A stretch of 64,000 nucleotides of DNA from Dendrolimus kikuchii (lineage: Eukaryota; Arthropoda; Insecta; Lepidoptera; Lasiocampidae), in assembly GCA_019925095.2 (NCBI GenBank), contig CM034394.1:24662272-24726271 (forward strand), written 5' to 3'. A program made the translations under genes and the position numbers. Numbering within the stretch: position 1 is the stretch's first letter; the number at the start of each line of letters is the position of its first letter. This document shows, one piece after another, positions 21,121 through 33,660 of the stretch. Under the pieces are notes generated by a model. That model ran no database searches. It had not been told where the DNA came from and saw nothing but the letters and a program-made list of their open reading frames with translations.

Positions 21121-22195
21121 CTGCGAACTATGGTTGAAATGAGGAAAATCGGCAATACGTGTTCAACAAAGCTTAAGAATGTAGTCCTAGGATATGTCTT
21201 GGCCGTTCAACTTTCTCCTAGCGCAACAAGGCGTGTTAATTCACTAGGCTTGCAGCACGCCGCGTTACACGCTCGGATGGTCGCGTGCAATGTGTACAAT
21301 GGTGTTGTGTTTGACGTGTCAGATTGTGTCGAGATAACGCTCGTGTCATAACGAGCTGATGTGAGCGCTGCCTTATGGTTGTGAGTGTACCGGTAGCAGA
21401 AAAAATAATTAAAAAATTACCGAATGTCATTTTGTTTTATTTTTAATTGTAATTTTACGATTACGTATAGACAGAACTTTTAAAATACTGTTACCCTAAA
21501 AAAATATTAATTTATAATACGAAGATTAACTTTTGCTACTTAAAGGATCTAACCGCTATATGGGTTTTCACTAAATGGCACCGTAGTACGGGCACACATA
21601 TTTCTGTACGCGTGAGTCGTATTAACTCAAAGTAGTAGCAGAGCAGACCTACATGACATGCATCATGAGCCAAGATAGATTATCTGCGATATCAGTTTTG
21701 TTAATTGAAGAGGAAATAGCGGCTAGTATTAATTATGAAATAACTTTGATAAAATCCTGTGAGGCTAAAAGTGGAAAAGTTGTTTATTTTAATTTGTGAT
21801 TACTTGTGAAATTTTGGATAAGATTTGATTAACAATAAAACTCATATACACGTGCATAAGTCTCTTTCTATTTATAATTTCGTTTTCTGATTGGGAAATG
21901 AAAGAAGCCTCCAAAAGCTGATGTCGCTGACGTCATTTGATTTAACACCGCCATAGAGAATAAATAATCACATTTATGTTTATTACGCACACAAGATTCT
22001 ATTTAATAATTATTTGTTTACAGCTGTACGTTCTTGAATTAACAAATACCAGAAAACAGATCTTGCTATTCGATGGGTTGCTTCTACTACACCATTCTCA
22101 ATTACAATTTCTACATCGCTACATACTGCTGTTTATTGACACCTATTAGAAATTCCTAAAGGAGAAAACTGTGAGACTAGATTGCGATTTTTAGT
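21121..22195. other. No recognised feature
   Basis: Small frames on both strands (21130-21430) lack recognisable domains. No repeat family matched. Confidence 0.5.
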
Positions 22196-22196
22196 A

Positions 22197-22600
22197 GTGG
22201 GAATAAATAGATAGATAGATAACACTTTACTGCTCACCAAAATAAAAAAATACAAAATCAAAATGCATAATTACAATACTTCTTGGCAAAACAACAGGCG
22301 GATTTATCGCTAAAAGAGATCTCTTCCAGGCAACCTAACTTAAAAGAAATTCTCAACTAAGCTGGCGATGTAGGTGGAGCAGAAAAATATAGGACTGTAT
22401 AATTTACATACATAACTTGACGCCAGTTCCCTTGCGGGGTAGGCACGGACAACAGAGCGCCATTTAGGCTTATTCTTACACACCTCACTTGCTTCTTTGA
22501 CATTCATAACTCTTGTCATGCACGCTCGTCTGTTCTTAAGGCTCCTGACTGTATAATTTAACTTAAGACATTTGGGAATATAACTTAAGAAAGAAAATAA
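22197..22600 (-). mobile_element. J-family LINE 3' tail, reverse, split by R-family
   Basis: Plus strand begins atagatagatagataacact (the reverse of the short-repeat tail), TTACAATACTTCTTGGCAAA, TCTCTTCCAGGCAACC and TCTTGGCGATGT-like block. At 22393 an R-family insertion splits the UTR, after which a few bases of J UTR continue. Confidence 0.8.
22393..22560 (-). mobile_element. R-family RTE insertion of 140 bp with 14-bp target duplication
   Basis: Exact gactgtataattta at 22393-22406 and 22547-22560 encloses 22407-22546, the reverse of the R-family 3' end. It landed in an existing J-family tail, so R activity here is later than J. Confidence 0.93.
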
Positions 22601-23060
22601 TCGAGATGAGTCATAGAAAATTTTGATTTAAAATTTGCTGACCGTACTAAAGGTCATCGCTTCTCTGTGCCGTAATCTTTTTTCCCTTTTGCCCATTAGT
22701 TTCTTAATTAATACCCACGCCGAGTGGAGCTGAGCGCTTGCCCGAATCAATCATGATCAACCGGTATGAAATATTTTAATATCTATACCAACGGGAATGG
22801 GAACAAGGGATGGACGGACGTTCTGGAAGAATATTTTATATAAACAGTGTTATGCTGATGTTAGACCGATCAACAAAATTGAATCACTTTGGTTGAGAGG
22901 CACAGAACTCAAACTAACTAAGGCATTCAATGACGAATAATTCAAGTATATGCTTATATGGATCAATATGATTGATTTTTCCAAATTTATAGACAGAAAT
23001 GAACTACTTTGAATCAGCTTTAAAATAGACTGTTTATGTTAGATATAATTATAATTAAAA
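22601..23060. other. No recognised feature
   Basis: Moderately AT-rich with no gene or repeat match. Confidence 0.45.
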
Positions 23061-23064
23061 ATAT

Positions 23065-23550
23065 TGTTACAACTTAGCCCCCCGACAAAGACAAATGCCA
23101 CGAAGCACGCTATAACCTGTCGGCATTTGAACCAATTGTAATACCTTTATGATTGTCTTCTTTTGTTTATTAATTTATTGGTTATTATGAAGAACAGTAT
23201 TGTACTCGTTTATGGCCGTTTGCAGACATAATTAGTCAGGTGTGCGGATTACGGTTTCTAGGAAATTAAGTCGACGATACGGGCGGGCACACTTGTATTT
23301 GTGAAGTATAAAACGACGGCAGGATGGAGAGAGCGGGGCAGTCAAGCGATAATCAGCAGCGAGACAAGATATGTGTACATTCGATAATCTATATAGTGAC
23401 GGACTTTACGCGTGTTATTGAATCGCGCATTACGTTTGAACTGATTGTGTTCAGTTATATTTGTACCTGTGCTATACGTGTTTGTATAGTTCTAAAAAAT
23501 TCTATAGTAATTCCAAGGGCATTTTAATTCGAGTCCTGCAACTCGTAACA
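23065..23550 (+). mobile_element. L-family solo LTR (486 bp)
   Basis: Begins tgttacaacttagccccccg and ends gcaactcgtaaca with ATAT on each side (23061-23064, 23551-23554). A TATA box is at 23307-23313 (TATAAAA), about 240 bp from the left end, as expected for the U3 part of an LTR. The polyadenylation signal is mutated in this copy. Confidence 0.93.
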
Positions 23551-23554
23551 ATAT

Positions 23555-23946
23555 TAAACATGTCATCTATTTGAAAAGTAAATTTTGGTTTTTGAGTTAC
23601 TGTTTTTAAGATTTTAAACTCACCTAAAATTGAAATTACATGGTTCCATATTTGTCTTTCAATTTCGATCGAAAAAGGCCAAAGAACAATACTTAAAATA
23701 ACTTAATCGTTACCATATTTGTAGTAACTGACATCCTTAACTACTTATTTGACTACTTAAAAAGCAACTGTATTATTTGTAAGCTCTATACTATAACTTT
23801 TAAACCTTGAAGTGAACATTTGTGAAGAAATTGAAGTGGTAGAAATCACCAACACTCAAAGAAAATTGATACGAACAAATTATATACAATAATGTTTACC
23901 ATATTTTATGGAGAACTGTTTGTATATGCATTTCTTCAATGTGTGT
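23555..23946. other. No recognised feature
   Basis: AT-rich. Confidence 0.45.
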
Positions 23947-23948
23947 GG

Positions 23949-24797
23949 TAGAGTTGGGTAGGACATGATTTTAAAATAAGTTTGTAAGAGTAATATAACA
24001 TTTTGTACTGAACCAGTACAATGTACCACTTCACAAACAAACCAAGACACACAAAGAGCCTAAAAATTAATAACCCAGACACAGAAAAGAAAAACCAACA
24101 CACATGGCACTAGATAGGACTATATATAAGTATAGATATAAGGCCAACACTGCACAAGCACTTCCTCACAACAGCAGCATGTAACAGATACGCTCTACAT
24201 TAGTATAAGTTTAGTATTAAAAATAGGATAAATCAATATAATAAGTTAATCTTAAGGTACACCATAACATATAAATCACTAAATTAGTCACACACTAACA
24301 AAAATAAACAATAAGCGTGTATGGACTCTAAAATTTTTCATAGAAATTAAGTTGTAAAAAAAGGTACGGAACTCAAGTCCGTAGATATGTTAATAATAAT
24401 AATAAAAAAAATGTACCACTTCAAATGGTGCGAGGAGATTTGTATGTTTTGTACCGCGGCAGTACATTCGAAGCGATGAGGCCGGTCAGGCGGTGAGCGT
24501 CATTTCCTCATTTGTCCCGTACAAAAGTTCTAGTTCGGAAATGTTCGTTAAGAATCGGATGTGATTGGTATCAGTCACCTTATTTTACTAGCAGTCGTAC
24601 ATATCATGTAGTCCCTCTTTGTCATGTGAATATCCGTAGAGGCGTTATTGTCCTGTTGTCCTCGTTCCTCTTACACTTGAGGCGTGAGTAGTAGCGGGAC
24701 AACATTTTTGAAGTAGTACAAATTTAAATTTTGAGCCGTATCAGTACAAATCTATTTTGTACGGGACAAATGTACTACCTCACACGTGTACTAATCA
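23949..24797 (+). mobile_element. hAT-like non-autonomous element, split by LINE tail
   Basis: Left end tagagttgggtaggacatga and the complement of the right end (taatgatgattagtacacgt) resemble hAT ends (TAGNGNTG). Without the nested insertion it is about 460 bp. The second copy, reverse at 31572-32011, matches along its length, including AGAGGCGTTATTGTCCTGTT-type and GAGCCGTATCAGTACAAAT blocks. No transposase frame. An 8-bp duplication is not clear. Confidence 0.6.
24020..24423 (+). mobile_element. Truncated LINE tail or SINE with 14-bp target duplication
   Basis: Exact aatgtaccacttca at 24020-24033 and 24410-24423 encloses a 376-bp unit ending in (TAA)n and A. A near-identical unit is at 26961-27346. 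It contains TATATAAGTATAGATATAAG and a final frame ending in a stop. The shared 3' end and slightly different 5' ends suggest a truncated LINE. Confidence 0.88.
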
Positions 24798-25632
24798 TCA
24801 TTAAGTGTCGTCCAAAACGCTCTTAATACATTTGTTTTTTCTAAAATTGAATTGAGAACTGCCTCTTTATGCAGTCAAATGAAAAACATAAATCGTGAGC
24901 TATTCAGTTATAAAGCCACACTAAACATCATTCCTAGCTCGCGAGTCATCGGTCGGGAGTGTAGTTACGACTTAATATAAGCTAACGGCACCAATCACTG
25001 TTACCCTGCCATTTTGAGTGATCCTAGGATACTATAAGGTGTTCTGAGGTCATGATAGGATAGGTATTAATCGTGCGATTTAGTAATGGATGGATATGGT
25101 ATGGCATTTATGTTCGTAGACGGACGCATGACATGTGTAGTGTTTAATATTGAAGCCTTTTAATTTTTTTTTTTAATCTAAACATTGTAATTGATTTTCC
25201 TAGTAGGTAATTTCAAATCAAGTAGCAAAATTAATACATATTTTCAAAACAGGTTTCATAACTTAAATCAATCTATTGTATTTTTACTGTATATTTTGTT
25301 AGATTATTATAACCAGATATGGATTACTGATTGGATAATATTAGACGGTAGTTTGTATAGATTATATAATTATTCGGTTCATTTCGTCATGATTTAGATA
25401 TCAAAACTAGCGAGCGCAGCGAAAAGCAGGCTCGCTATTTTCAATCCGGCTTTGGTCCGATGCACATGCTGTAGTAGCCACCTTAAGTTAATTTTTGTGC
25501 GAGAACTATAATCTATAATTAATAACTAATTGTATCGGTATTCTTATTGCGATCGCTGTGGAAGTACCACAGCCTGAATAAATATGATTACTTATTATTT
25601 TTGGATAATATCTATGCCGAGCTGTTTCGACT
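24798..25632. other. No recognised feature
   Basis: AT-rich with a few GC-richer words. No gene supported. Confidence 0.45.
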
Positions 25633-26220
<588 letters not shown>

Positions 26221-26224
26221 ATAT

Positions 26225-26631
26225 TACTATCGTGGGTGTTTTCTATACATTATATTTTGATATTATAAATGATATAGACTTATCCTGAAATCAGATATTT
26301 TCTTTGAAACTAAAAGGGTTATATTATAAGTTTTCATGAATTTAAAAATATTTGTTTAAAATGTGTATTATATATAAAGATAAATACCTCCTTCATCAAT
26401 TGATGGCTTAATGTTTTAGACAAGTGAAAGCTCGCGATGACGAGAAGGATAATCATGGGAAAGTCTTGTACGAGACCTGAGTAGGTACTTAGGTTTGAAC
26501 TTAGGTTGTTTAAGTCTATTTGTTTCTAACTACATTGTACTTGTGCTATGTTGCGAAGCTAGTTTACTTTGTAAATATCTATGGATCTACGGCCTTACTT
26601 ATAATAATCTCGTTAAGTCAAACATAATTTT
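26225..26631. other. No recognised feature
   Basis: AT-rich. Confidence 0.45.
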
Positions 26632-26745
26632 CTGTGGAACAGTCTGTTCTGTGAATTAGTTTGAAAAGGTGACATGTGCTCGTGGAAAGTTAAAAGAATC
26701 AATTTGAAAACTGGCGAACCTTTACATGCCACGACTGTTCGTATG
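26632..26745 (+). repeat. Unclassified repeat shared with 13137-13240
   Basis: Shared order: GTCTGTTCTGTGA, TTTGAAAAGGTGACATGTGC, TCGTGGAAAGTTAA, TGGCGAACCTTT. No frame and no target duplication recognised. Confidence 0.7.
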
Positions 26746-26816
26746 GTGACATATATTCAAGTAGGATTTAGTATGCGTTCTCCGTAGTTATATCAATATA
26801 CAAACATCCAAACAAT

Positions 26817-27527
26817 TCTATCCGTGCAAGAACGGAGAAAGAATGCAATTTCCTGCGACCAGGCGGCCGTAAGTCGTAAAAAGCGACAAAACAACCCACA
26901 GCCAAGTGGTAGGGCATTTGCCCGACTGGATGGCTACCACTGGTCTAAAGTATGTCGCCACACACGCTCCACAAACAAACCAAGGCACACAAAGAGCCTA
27001 AAAATTAATAACCCAGACACAGAAAAGAAAAAACCAACACACATGACACTAGATAGGACTATATATAAGTATAGATATAAGGCCAATACTGCACATGCAC
27101 TTCCTCACAACACCAGCATGTAACAGATACACTCTACATTAGTATAAGTTTAGTATTAAAAATAGGATAAATCAATATAATAAGTTAATCTTAAGGTACA
27201 CCATAACATATAAATCACTAAATTAGTCACACACTAACAAAAATAAACAATAAGCGTGTATGCACTCTAAAATGTTTCATAGAAATTAAGTTGTAAAAAA
27301 AGGTACGGAACTCGAGTCCGTAGATATGTTAATAATAATTTTTAAAAAAGTATGTCGCCATAACAACCTTGTGTTGTGTTCCGGCATTAGTGTCCAGATT
27401 CCAGTTTCCCTTAAGAGAGCAGCAGCGCATGTAGCACCTTTAGTGTTGCAAATGTTCATAGGCAATGGTAACCGCTCTCCATCAAATGGGCCGTCTGCCT
27501 GTCTGCTGAACTCCTGCAATAAAATTA
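26817..27527 (+). repeat. A-family copy split by a LINE tail
   Basis: The 5' half (26817-26960, starting tatccgtgcaagaacggaga) and the 3' half (from 27347, ending ctcctgcaataaaatt) are collinear once the insertion is removed. The site of entry is AAAGTATGTCGCCA inside the A-family. Confidence 0.9.
26947..27360 (+). mobile_element. Truncated LINE tail or SINE with 14-bp target duplication
   Basis: Exact aaagtatgtcgcca at 26947-26960 and 27347-27360 encloses 26961-27346. The unit matches 24034-24409 almost base for base and has 11 extra bases at its 5' end. Because the A-family sequence is known from other copies, the insertion is certain. Confidence 0.93.
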
Positions 27528-27548
27528 AAAAGCCAAATTTTACATTAC

Positions 27549-27945
27549 TGTATCGCCCTGCGGAGTGACGCTCGCGGACCGCGTTCGTAGTACCGAAGTA
27601 AGAAAGAGAGTTGGTCTGAAAGAGAGTGTCGGGGTGAAGGTAAGGAAAGGAATGCTCCGGTGGTTCGGGCATGATGAAAGAATGACTAAACAGATATACA
27701 ATGCAAAAGTGGATGGATGCAGAAGTCGTGGAAGGCCACGACACACCTTCCATGATCAAATTGATCGTGTACTAGTAGAAGGTGATGTCAGGAGCCTTAA
27801 TAACAGACGAGCGTGCATGACAAGAGTTATGAATGTCAAAGAAGCAAGTGAGGTATGTAAGAATAAGCTTAAATGGCGCTCTGTTGGTCATGCCTACCCC
27901 GCAAGGGAACTGGCGTGAAGTTATGTATGTATGTATGTATCGCCC
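27549..27945 (+). mobile_element. R-family RTE 3' fragment with 10-bp target duplication
   Basis: Exact tgtatcgccc at 27549-27558 and 27936-27945 encloses 27559-27935. Encodes LADRVRSTEVRKRVGLKESV, GMLRWFGH and the ending AYPARELA stop, with a short in-frame deletion after WFGH. Confidence 0.92.
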
Positions 27946-28399
27946 CTGAGACCACCGTTTAAAGAATGAGGCCAGGACATTATTTGTACACTAACACGTA
28001 AAATATTTAAAAATAAATGCTTTTGCAACATACTAAGAAAGTATAATCGTGACTTGACTTTACCTTGTTTTCATTAAATATAATTTCCCTCACGGAACGA
28101 CGTGTATGAAGAGTGCACTCTCATAACGCATAATTACTGTAATTTAAATATTTTTATGTTAAGCGAGTTAAAAATTTAACATCGGTGTCGTCAAATGACT
28201 GTTTTAAAGCGCTCGTGGCGCTTTTTGGTGCGAATCCGAGAAGCAATTTTTGGGTAGTAATTGGTTCGTTTTCTTAGGGTTCTGTAGCAATTTTTGGGAA
28301 GACTGACCCCCTTGTGTAAACGCCATGTTCAGCTGTCTGTCTGTCCGTGTGTCACAGTCATTTTTCTAAGAAACTACCGGTTTTATATCAACATTATGT
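27946..28399. other. No recognised feature
   Basis: AT-rich. A short self-complementary AAGCGCTCGTGGCGCTTTT near 28207 is the only structure seen. Confidence 0.45.
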
Positions 28400-28618
28400 A
28401 GTTTACTAGCTGTCCCGGCAGACGTTGTTCTGCCCTGAAGAAATGAAATTTAGAACCCGATTCCAGCGCCTCCTACCGGATCCAAATGTGAGCTATCCTA
28501 TCTTTCAAGTCGGATCAAACTGCACACGGTGTGCAAGTTTGATTAAAATCGGTCAAGTAGTTTAGGAGTCCATCGCGGACAAACAACGTGACACGTAATT
28601 TATATATATATTAAGATA
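28400..28618 (+). repeat. E-type repeat
   Basis: Begins tactagctgtcccggcagac, GTTGTTCTGCCCTGAAG, ends with AATTTATATATATATTAAGAT. Matches the heads at 5118 and 32016. Confidence 0.8.
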
Positions 28619-28884
28619 TAGGAAGGAGTGCAGAATACTATTTTTTTTTATTATGCATAAAAATACATTAAATCAATAAAAAAAAAGCATTACACACACT
28701 ACCATGTGTTTGACACACACACGCATATATACTCTTTTGTTTATTGTTAAAGTCAAAGTAACAGTGTAGCCTTGGCGAAATCTGTTATTATAGAAGTCTT
28801 TGACAACAGAACCTTAACAATGTTCAAACTTATAATTTAAATTAATTATGGTCGAATTTCGACCACTGGGCGACCACTAGTGGA

Positions 28885-29390
28885 TATAATTTTACAAGAA
28901 CATGTACACACCATCGTAGTGAAATCTATACATCGAAATAATAGATATGTCAAAGCTGCCAATCCGTCTTTTTTTTATTTCAGGAGATCAGCAGACAGGC
29001 AGACGGCTCACTTGATGGAAAGCGGTTACCATCGCCTATGGACATTTGCAACAGCAAAGTTGCTACAAATGCGCTGCTGCTCTCTTAAGGGAGACTGGAA
29101 CCTGGTCACTAATGCCGGAACACAACTCAAGGTTGTTATGGCGACATACTTTAGACCAGGGGTGGTAGCCATCCAGTCGGGCAAATGCCCTACCACCTGG
29201 CTGTGGGTTGTTAAGTCGCCTCTTGCGACAGGCCGCCCAGCCGCAGGAAATTGTATTCTTACTCCGTTCCTGCGCGGATAAGATGCCTTGGACGAACGTG
29301 GCGGGTGCACTGTTGATTTCTGTATAAAACGGAAGGCCCATATCTAGCAGTGGGATGTGTATGGGCTGTTATTATAATGATATTCTTATA
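28885..29390 (+). repeat. S1 SINE split by an A-family insertion
   Basis: 28885-28970 carries ACATCGAAATAATAGATATG and CAAAGCTGCCAATCCG. After the A copy, 29283-29390 resumes with GCCTTGGACGAACGTGGCGG and AGCAGTGGGATGTGTATGGG. This order matches S1 elsewhere, so the A copy jumped into S1. The tRNA head is lost. Confidence 0.82.
28972..29282 (-). repeat. A-family SINE-like repeat, full length, inside S1
   Basis: tttttttatttcaggagatc to gttcctgcgcggata. All family blocks present. Long frames on both strands are by-products. Confidence 0.9.
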
Positions 29391-29492
29391 AATTTGGATC
29401 ATACTCATGTATATCTTTGAAGATCATGGGCTATCAAAAGGGCACGGAATTTTGGAGGGTTTGCGCAATACCATACGAAGATCAACATACAG

Positions 29493-29640
29493 AGGTCCCT
29501 TGACAAATTTAAACTACGTAAATGTGGCGTGACGCTCACTGGAGATTACCTCTGTCTATACCATATAAAAGTGCACGAGGATCTGGGACTATGAGATGTT
29601 CGCAATGTTCGCGGAATGTTGCCGACGCAAATATCAAGCG
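29493..29640 (-). repeat. 3' end of an unnamed retroelement, first copy
   Basis: Plus strand agaggtcccttgacaaattt, GTGGCGTGACGCTCACTGG and TATACCATATAAAAGTGCAC matches the block at 30105-30190. On the minus strand it is the 3' terminus of the element. Confidence 0.6.
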
Positions 29641-29795
29641 CCTTCTTTAGGCGGGAGTCTATGTGTTACTTGTGGATTGTCAAATGTCAGTGTGAATGTT
29701 TAGAAAAAAAACTTTCTCTTCTGTTTTTAAATTCGATGGTGTAGTTTCATTTTATAATCTTAGTTACCACTTCGCCTTATGGAGAGACAAAAACT
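29641..29795. other. No recognised feature
   Basis: Short unassigned stretch between two retroelement fragments. Confidence 0.4.
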
Positions 29796-29801
29796 AATCC
29801 A

Positions 29802-30400
29802 CTAGTACGAACCGACTACAGGGAACATGGACAAAACGAGCTGACGTGCACCCACCACCAGGCCACGCATGGGCCCCAAAAAAAATACCGTACAAGATCC
29901 AGGAGAGGCGTATGCGGCTAACAGATGTGAAGAGGTGGGCTGCAGATTCACCGAAGCTACTTCTGATGTTAGACTGGTTATCACTTCCACTCGTAACGCT
30001 TGAGTCTTAGCTCTAACGATCTCCACTTCGAGCAGGCTGGCTAGGACTAGTACAGAAGCCGTGGCTTCACTACCGCTTTCACTACCAAGCCCCCAGGCCA
30101 ACACGTAGAGGCCCCTTGAGAAATTTAATCTAAATGTGGCGTGACACTGACCGGCGATTATCCCTACCTACACCATATAATAATGCATCCACGGACAAGA
30201 CCCTGCCAGTGTAGGACTATTATGGGAAATGATAATAAAAAGTACAGGGCTATTGGAGAGAACGGCTAGTGGTCTCGGAATATGGGGACTATGGTTTCTG
30301 TCCGTCGAAATTTTCGGGAACATGGAAAAATGGGCAGACGGTGACTCGTCATTCCCTGCATAGGTCCCAAAAAATGCCATAGAAGACAGAGCCCCCAGCA
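29802..30400 (-). pseudogene. Unnamed non-LTR element 3' region with ORF end
   Basis: The minus-strand open frame (29802-30104) contains VLVLASLLEVEIVRAKTQAL and VNLQPTS, related to 17435-17545. Upstream on the minus strand, 30105-30400 carries AGAGGCCCCTTGAGAAATTT (plus strand) and a CATGGAAAAATGGGCAGACG block that is repeated in weaker form at about 29822-29885. So two overlapping remnants of one family are joined here. No RT motif was found. Confidence 0.55.
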
Positions 30401-31390
30401 TTATTATTATAGGGTTTTTAATCCCGGTTTCCTCCCAATCTACTATTTTGGAGCCTGGGAGCCACTTGTCTATTTTTCATCCTCAATTTTTTTTACCTCG
30501 ATATCTCTCATTCTTAGACAATTGCCTATTCAGAGAAAATTAACATAAACCAACTAAAAAATTATTCTAAAAGCCTTGTTCAAAGTTTTTATTATTTAAT
30601 CGATAAATTCATAGCTTTTTACGACCGCAATAACGTTATAAGGTTTAGATTGTAAAAACTAGGAATAGCAGTATATCACGAATTACATTTGAATTTATGG
30701 CTCCTACGCAACCCCCAAAGATTTACGGTCGTGATAATATGGAATTATTATATTAAGCTGCCCAATTCTTGTATTAAATTATAGAATCTTTTCAGAGTTG
30801 AAATTATGTAGTTTCTGACGTATATTCCTATACGCACAAATACAAGCATGTATGTAGTACTGTTCTCACCATTGGGATAGTTCAGAGAAATAACAACTCG
30901 AGGCACTAGAATCGGATTGAGCGGAGAGCTAGGAAGCTGATACACAATGATTGTTGGATCCTCACAATTTATACTGATGTGGGTAGTTTTGTAAGTGCCG
31001 CTGGCTTTCGGTTTCGCCGCGATTGCGTGGTGATGAAGCCAGTCTCCAACGCACGCGAGGTCAGTTCGGACGTTCCGTTTTCTCCGTGCAAGTGAACGTT
31101 TCACATCCCATTCTTGGATATCTTTTGAACTTTATGCACAAGCTTGCTCTTTGGTGTGAGCGTGCCATAATTGAAACCAAAGTGCCATCCGAGGACTTGT
31201 TGTGCCGTGCACTTTCAGGAGCTATATAGCTGCCCCATTGTAGATGGATTCCGAGGTTAGTGGTGCTTATTACCCCATTGGTTTTTGTACAGGATTTGGC
31301 ATACCTCTCACTCCCATATATTCTCTCAAATATAACTTACAGTCCACAAAATTAATTACTAAAACCAGGGAAGCTGTGTGGGATCCGTGA
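30401..31390. other. Unassigned; possible LINE remnants
   Basis: Frames at 30748-31104 (minus) and 31023-31229 (plus) have no recognised domain. The stretch is GC-richer around 30890-31220 and may be retroelement-derived, but I cannot support an assignment. Confidence 0.4.
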
Positions 31391-31561
31391 TCCAGCAATG
31401 CACAACGATCATCTATTCGATGACAAAATTCAAAGTCTCGATTACCGACGCAGGTTTGCTAGCTTGCTAGGTAAGAGTGCAATTGAGCTCTTCGGTCTGA
31501 TCCCGCCGTCTCCTTTTTATCATCGGACAACCAGATGCAGTGGCATGCGCCACCAATGTAA
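31391..31561 (+). pseudogene. Jockey-type reverse transcriptase C-terminus, truncated
   Basis: Reading 31398-31550 gives DDKIQSLDYRRRFASLLGKS, then AIELFGLIPPSPFYHRTTR. The pattern LQSLEHRR...SL..FY....C..EL....P..P..HR.TR is the usual C-terminal tail of Jockey-like RT ORFs in insects. It stops where a hAT-like element begins. Confidence 0.65.
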
Positions 31562-31571
31562 TAATACTAGC

Positions 31572-32011
31572 CTAGTGATGAGTAGTACACGTGTGAGCCA
31601 GTACACTTGTCCCGTACAGAATACATTTGTACTGATACGGCTCAAAATTTTTGTCCCGCCTCACGCCTCAAATGTAAGAGGAACGACGGAACGAGGACAA
31701 CAGTACAATAACGCCTCTACGAATATTCACATGAGAAAGAGGGACAATATGACAGGTGTGACTGCTGGTAAAATGAGGTGACCGAGGCCGATCGCATCCG
31801 CTTCTTAACGAACATTTGAGAACTAAAATTTTTTTACGAGACGAATGAGGGAATGAATGACTCACCGCGTCACCGGCTTCATCGCTTCAGTGTACTGCCG
31901 CGGTACAAACCATACAAACCTCCTCGCCTCATTTGAAGTGGTACGTTATACTAGTTCAGTACAAAATGTCATGTTACTCTTATAAACTCACTTTAAAATC
32001 ATGTCCTACCC
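31572..32011 (-). mobile_element. hAT-like non-autonomous element, reverse copy
   Basis: Reverse counterpart of 23949-24797. The sequence taatactagc occurs on both edges (31562-31571 and 32012-32021) and may contain an 8-bp target duplication, but the right copy also overlaps the start of an E-type repeat, so this is ambiguous. Confidence 0.6.
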
Positions 32012-32015
32012 TAAT

Positions 32016-32200
32016 ACTAGCGGTCCCGGCAGACGTTGTCCTGCCCTGAAAAAACAAAAACCTAGAACCCAATTCCAGCGCCACCTACCGGGTCTAATTG
32101 TGAATCTAAACCATCGCGAGATCCACTCAAACACGCATAATATTTCATCAAAATCCAAGAATCCGATTCCAGCGCCAAGTATTTTGTTTAGATTGACATT
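32016..32200 (+). repeat. E-type repeat
   Basis: actagcggtcccggcagacg, TTGTCCTGCCCTGAAAAAAC, CACCTACCGGGTCTAATTGT and ACTCAAACACGCATAA follow the order of the copy at 5118. Confidence 0.8.
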
Positions 32201-32354
32201 TTTAAATTCGTAATATCTTTTGAACGGAATGTCCGATTTGAATAATTCAAAAAGTAATCTACAGGTATTGAAACAGTCTTGAATATGAAATGATTTATTT
32301 GGATAATAAGATCTGATTTTGGTAGGCATTTCTATCAACAATAAACGACAACAA

Positions 32355-32485
32355 ATAAACGTGCATGTATGAAGAGGTTAATGAAAGTAGATGAAGCGAA
32401 AGTTGTTTGTCAGGATTGTCAAAAGTGGAGATCTATAGTCTCTGTCTACCTCCATGGGAAAAAGGCATGATAATATGTATGTATA
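32355..32485 (+). pseudogene. Diverged R-like RTE 3' end
   Basis: Frame reads CMKRLMKVDEAKVVCQDCQK, then WRSIVSVYLHGKKA stop and tail gtatgtatatgtatg. It parallels the R-family ending (VMNVKEASEVCKNKPKWRSV then VRAYPARELA) but differs at many residues, so it is a sister RTE family with a similar tail. Confidence 0.75.
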
Positions 32486-33450
32486 TGTATGTTCTATCAA
32501 CTTTTAAAATGTAAAAAAAATAGTTAAATTGACATAGCTACAATAGTTGACTTCTAATCAGTAACAAACATGGTTTAAAAGGTGTTACAATAATCCTAAA
32601 TATAATTCAAAGTAAAATAAAATTGTTGAATACAATACAATAGTTGAATTTATGGTATCCCAGAACACAGACTTCTTACGAATCAAATATCCATAGGTGT
32701 AATAAATAGCAGTAACCACTTACTGTGAGGTAACTCAGTGACGAACTTCCATATTTTGTCACTCGAAAACTTGGAATTTCCCCCCAGTCAGTGAATTCGA
32801 CCTGTCATTGCCAGGTGTGGACGAAGTGATATATCTTCAAGTTACTTTTTGCGGGTGCAGCCGAGTGACGGCTCAAATTAACCGCGTATTAGAGAGCAAC
32901 GGTAATGATAATTTAAACGAAAACACTCGTTATTGGTACCGTTAGCAAAAAAAATTAAGTATGGAAATTTAAATAAAATATAAGTATAATCATATGGAGA
33001 TAACTCTGAAAAAATAAATAGGTAAGTTATGATATGTAAATTCATTTATTAAATTTGAATACGTTTGTATTCAAAAGTTTTTATATGACCGTCTATATGC
33101 AATTTTTTGTTTCAAAATAAAATCGTAATGAAAACTAGCACAATGAAGGAAACTTATTTACACTGTATTTTACCTATAATTTTTTGAGATTATAAGTAGA
33201 ATATTAAGACTAGGTCATTGAAGTCAGTGTATAAGATTCCCAGACGGCTGGCTACGTTACCTCGCTGGATCGCCATACTTTTGCGTTGTCCGAGGTAGGG
33301 ACCAGTCCTCTGATAATCCGAACAGTCAATGAGTTGTTTTGATAGTTCTTTGTAGAGGCTTTATGATGGCTTCAGGAGATTTTATTTTCTCCAGTTTAGA
33401 TGAAGTAAAATTATCCATGGCTTGCCAACACAATTCAGCAGCCAAACACA
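32486..33450. other. No recognised feature
   Basis: AT-rich; includes CGGTAATGATAATTTAAACG and other unique words. No gene supported. Confidence 0.5.
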
Positions 33451-33454
33451 CACT

Positions 33455-33660
33455 TTGTATATCATTAAGTTAAGCGATTTTTGCTTGCGATATGGATGAT
33501 ATACAAAAGACCAGTCTGGAATCGATCATAGATACCCAGACCATAATAAATAACAAATAACAGAAATTTCGTTTCCGAAAATCACCATACCAGTAATCGA
33601 ACCCAGAGCCTCTGTATTCTATGCAAAGGCTTAGCGTACTTAATCCCAGGGGTCGTTACA
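33455..33660 (-). repeat. S2 tRNA-related SINE, reverse
   Basis: Plus strand shows TTTCGTTTCCGAAAATCACC, then gtaatcgaacccagagcctc (complement of a B-box). Collinear with 15735-15960. Confidence 0.65.

Noticed and set aside
31398..31781. 127-codon ORF as a host gene
   Set aside because: The first 50 codons match a Jockey-type RT tail and the rest runs into the hAT-like repeat.
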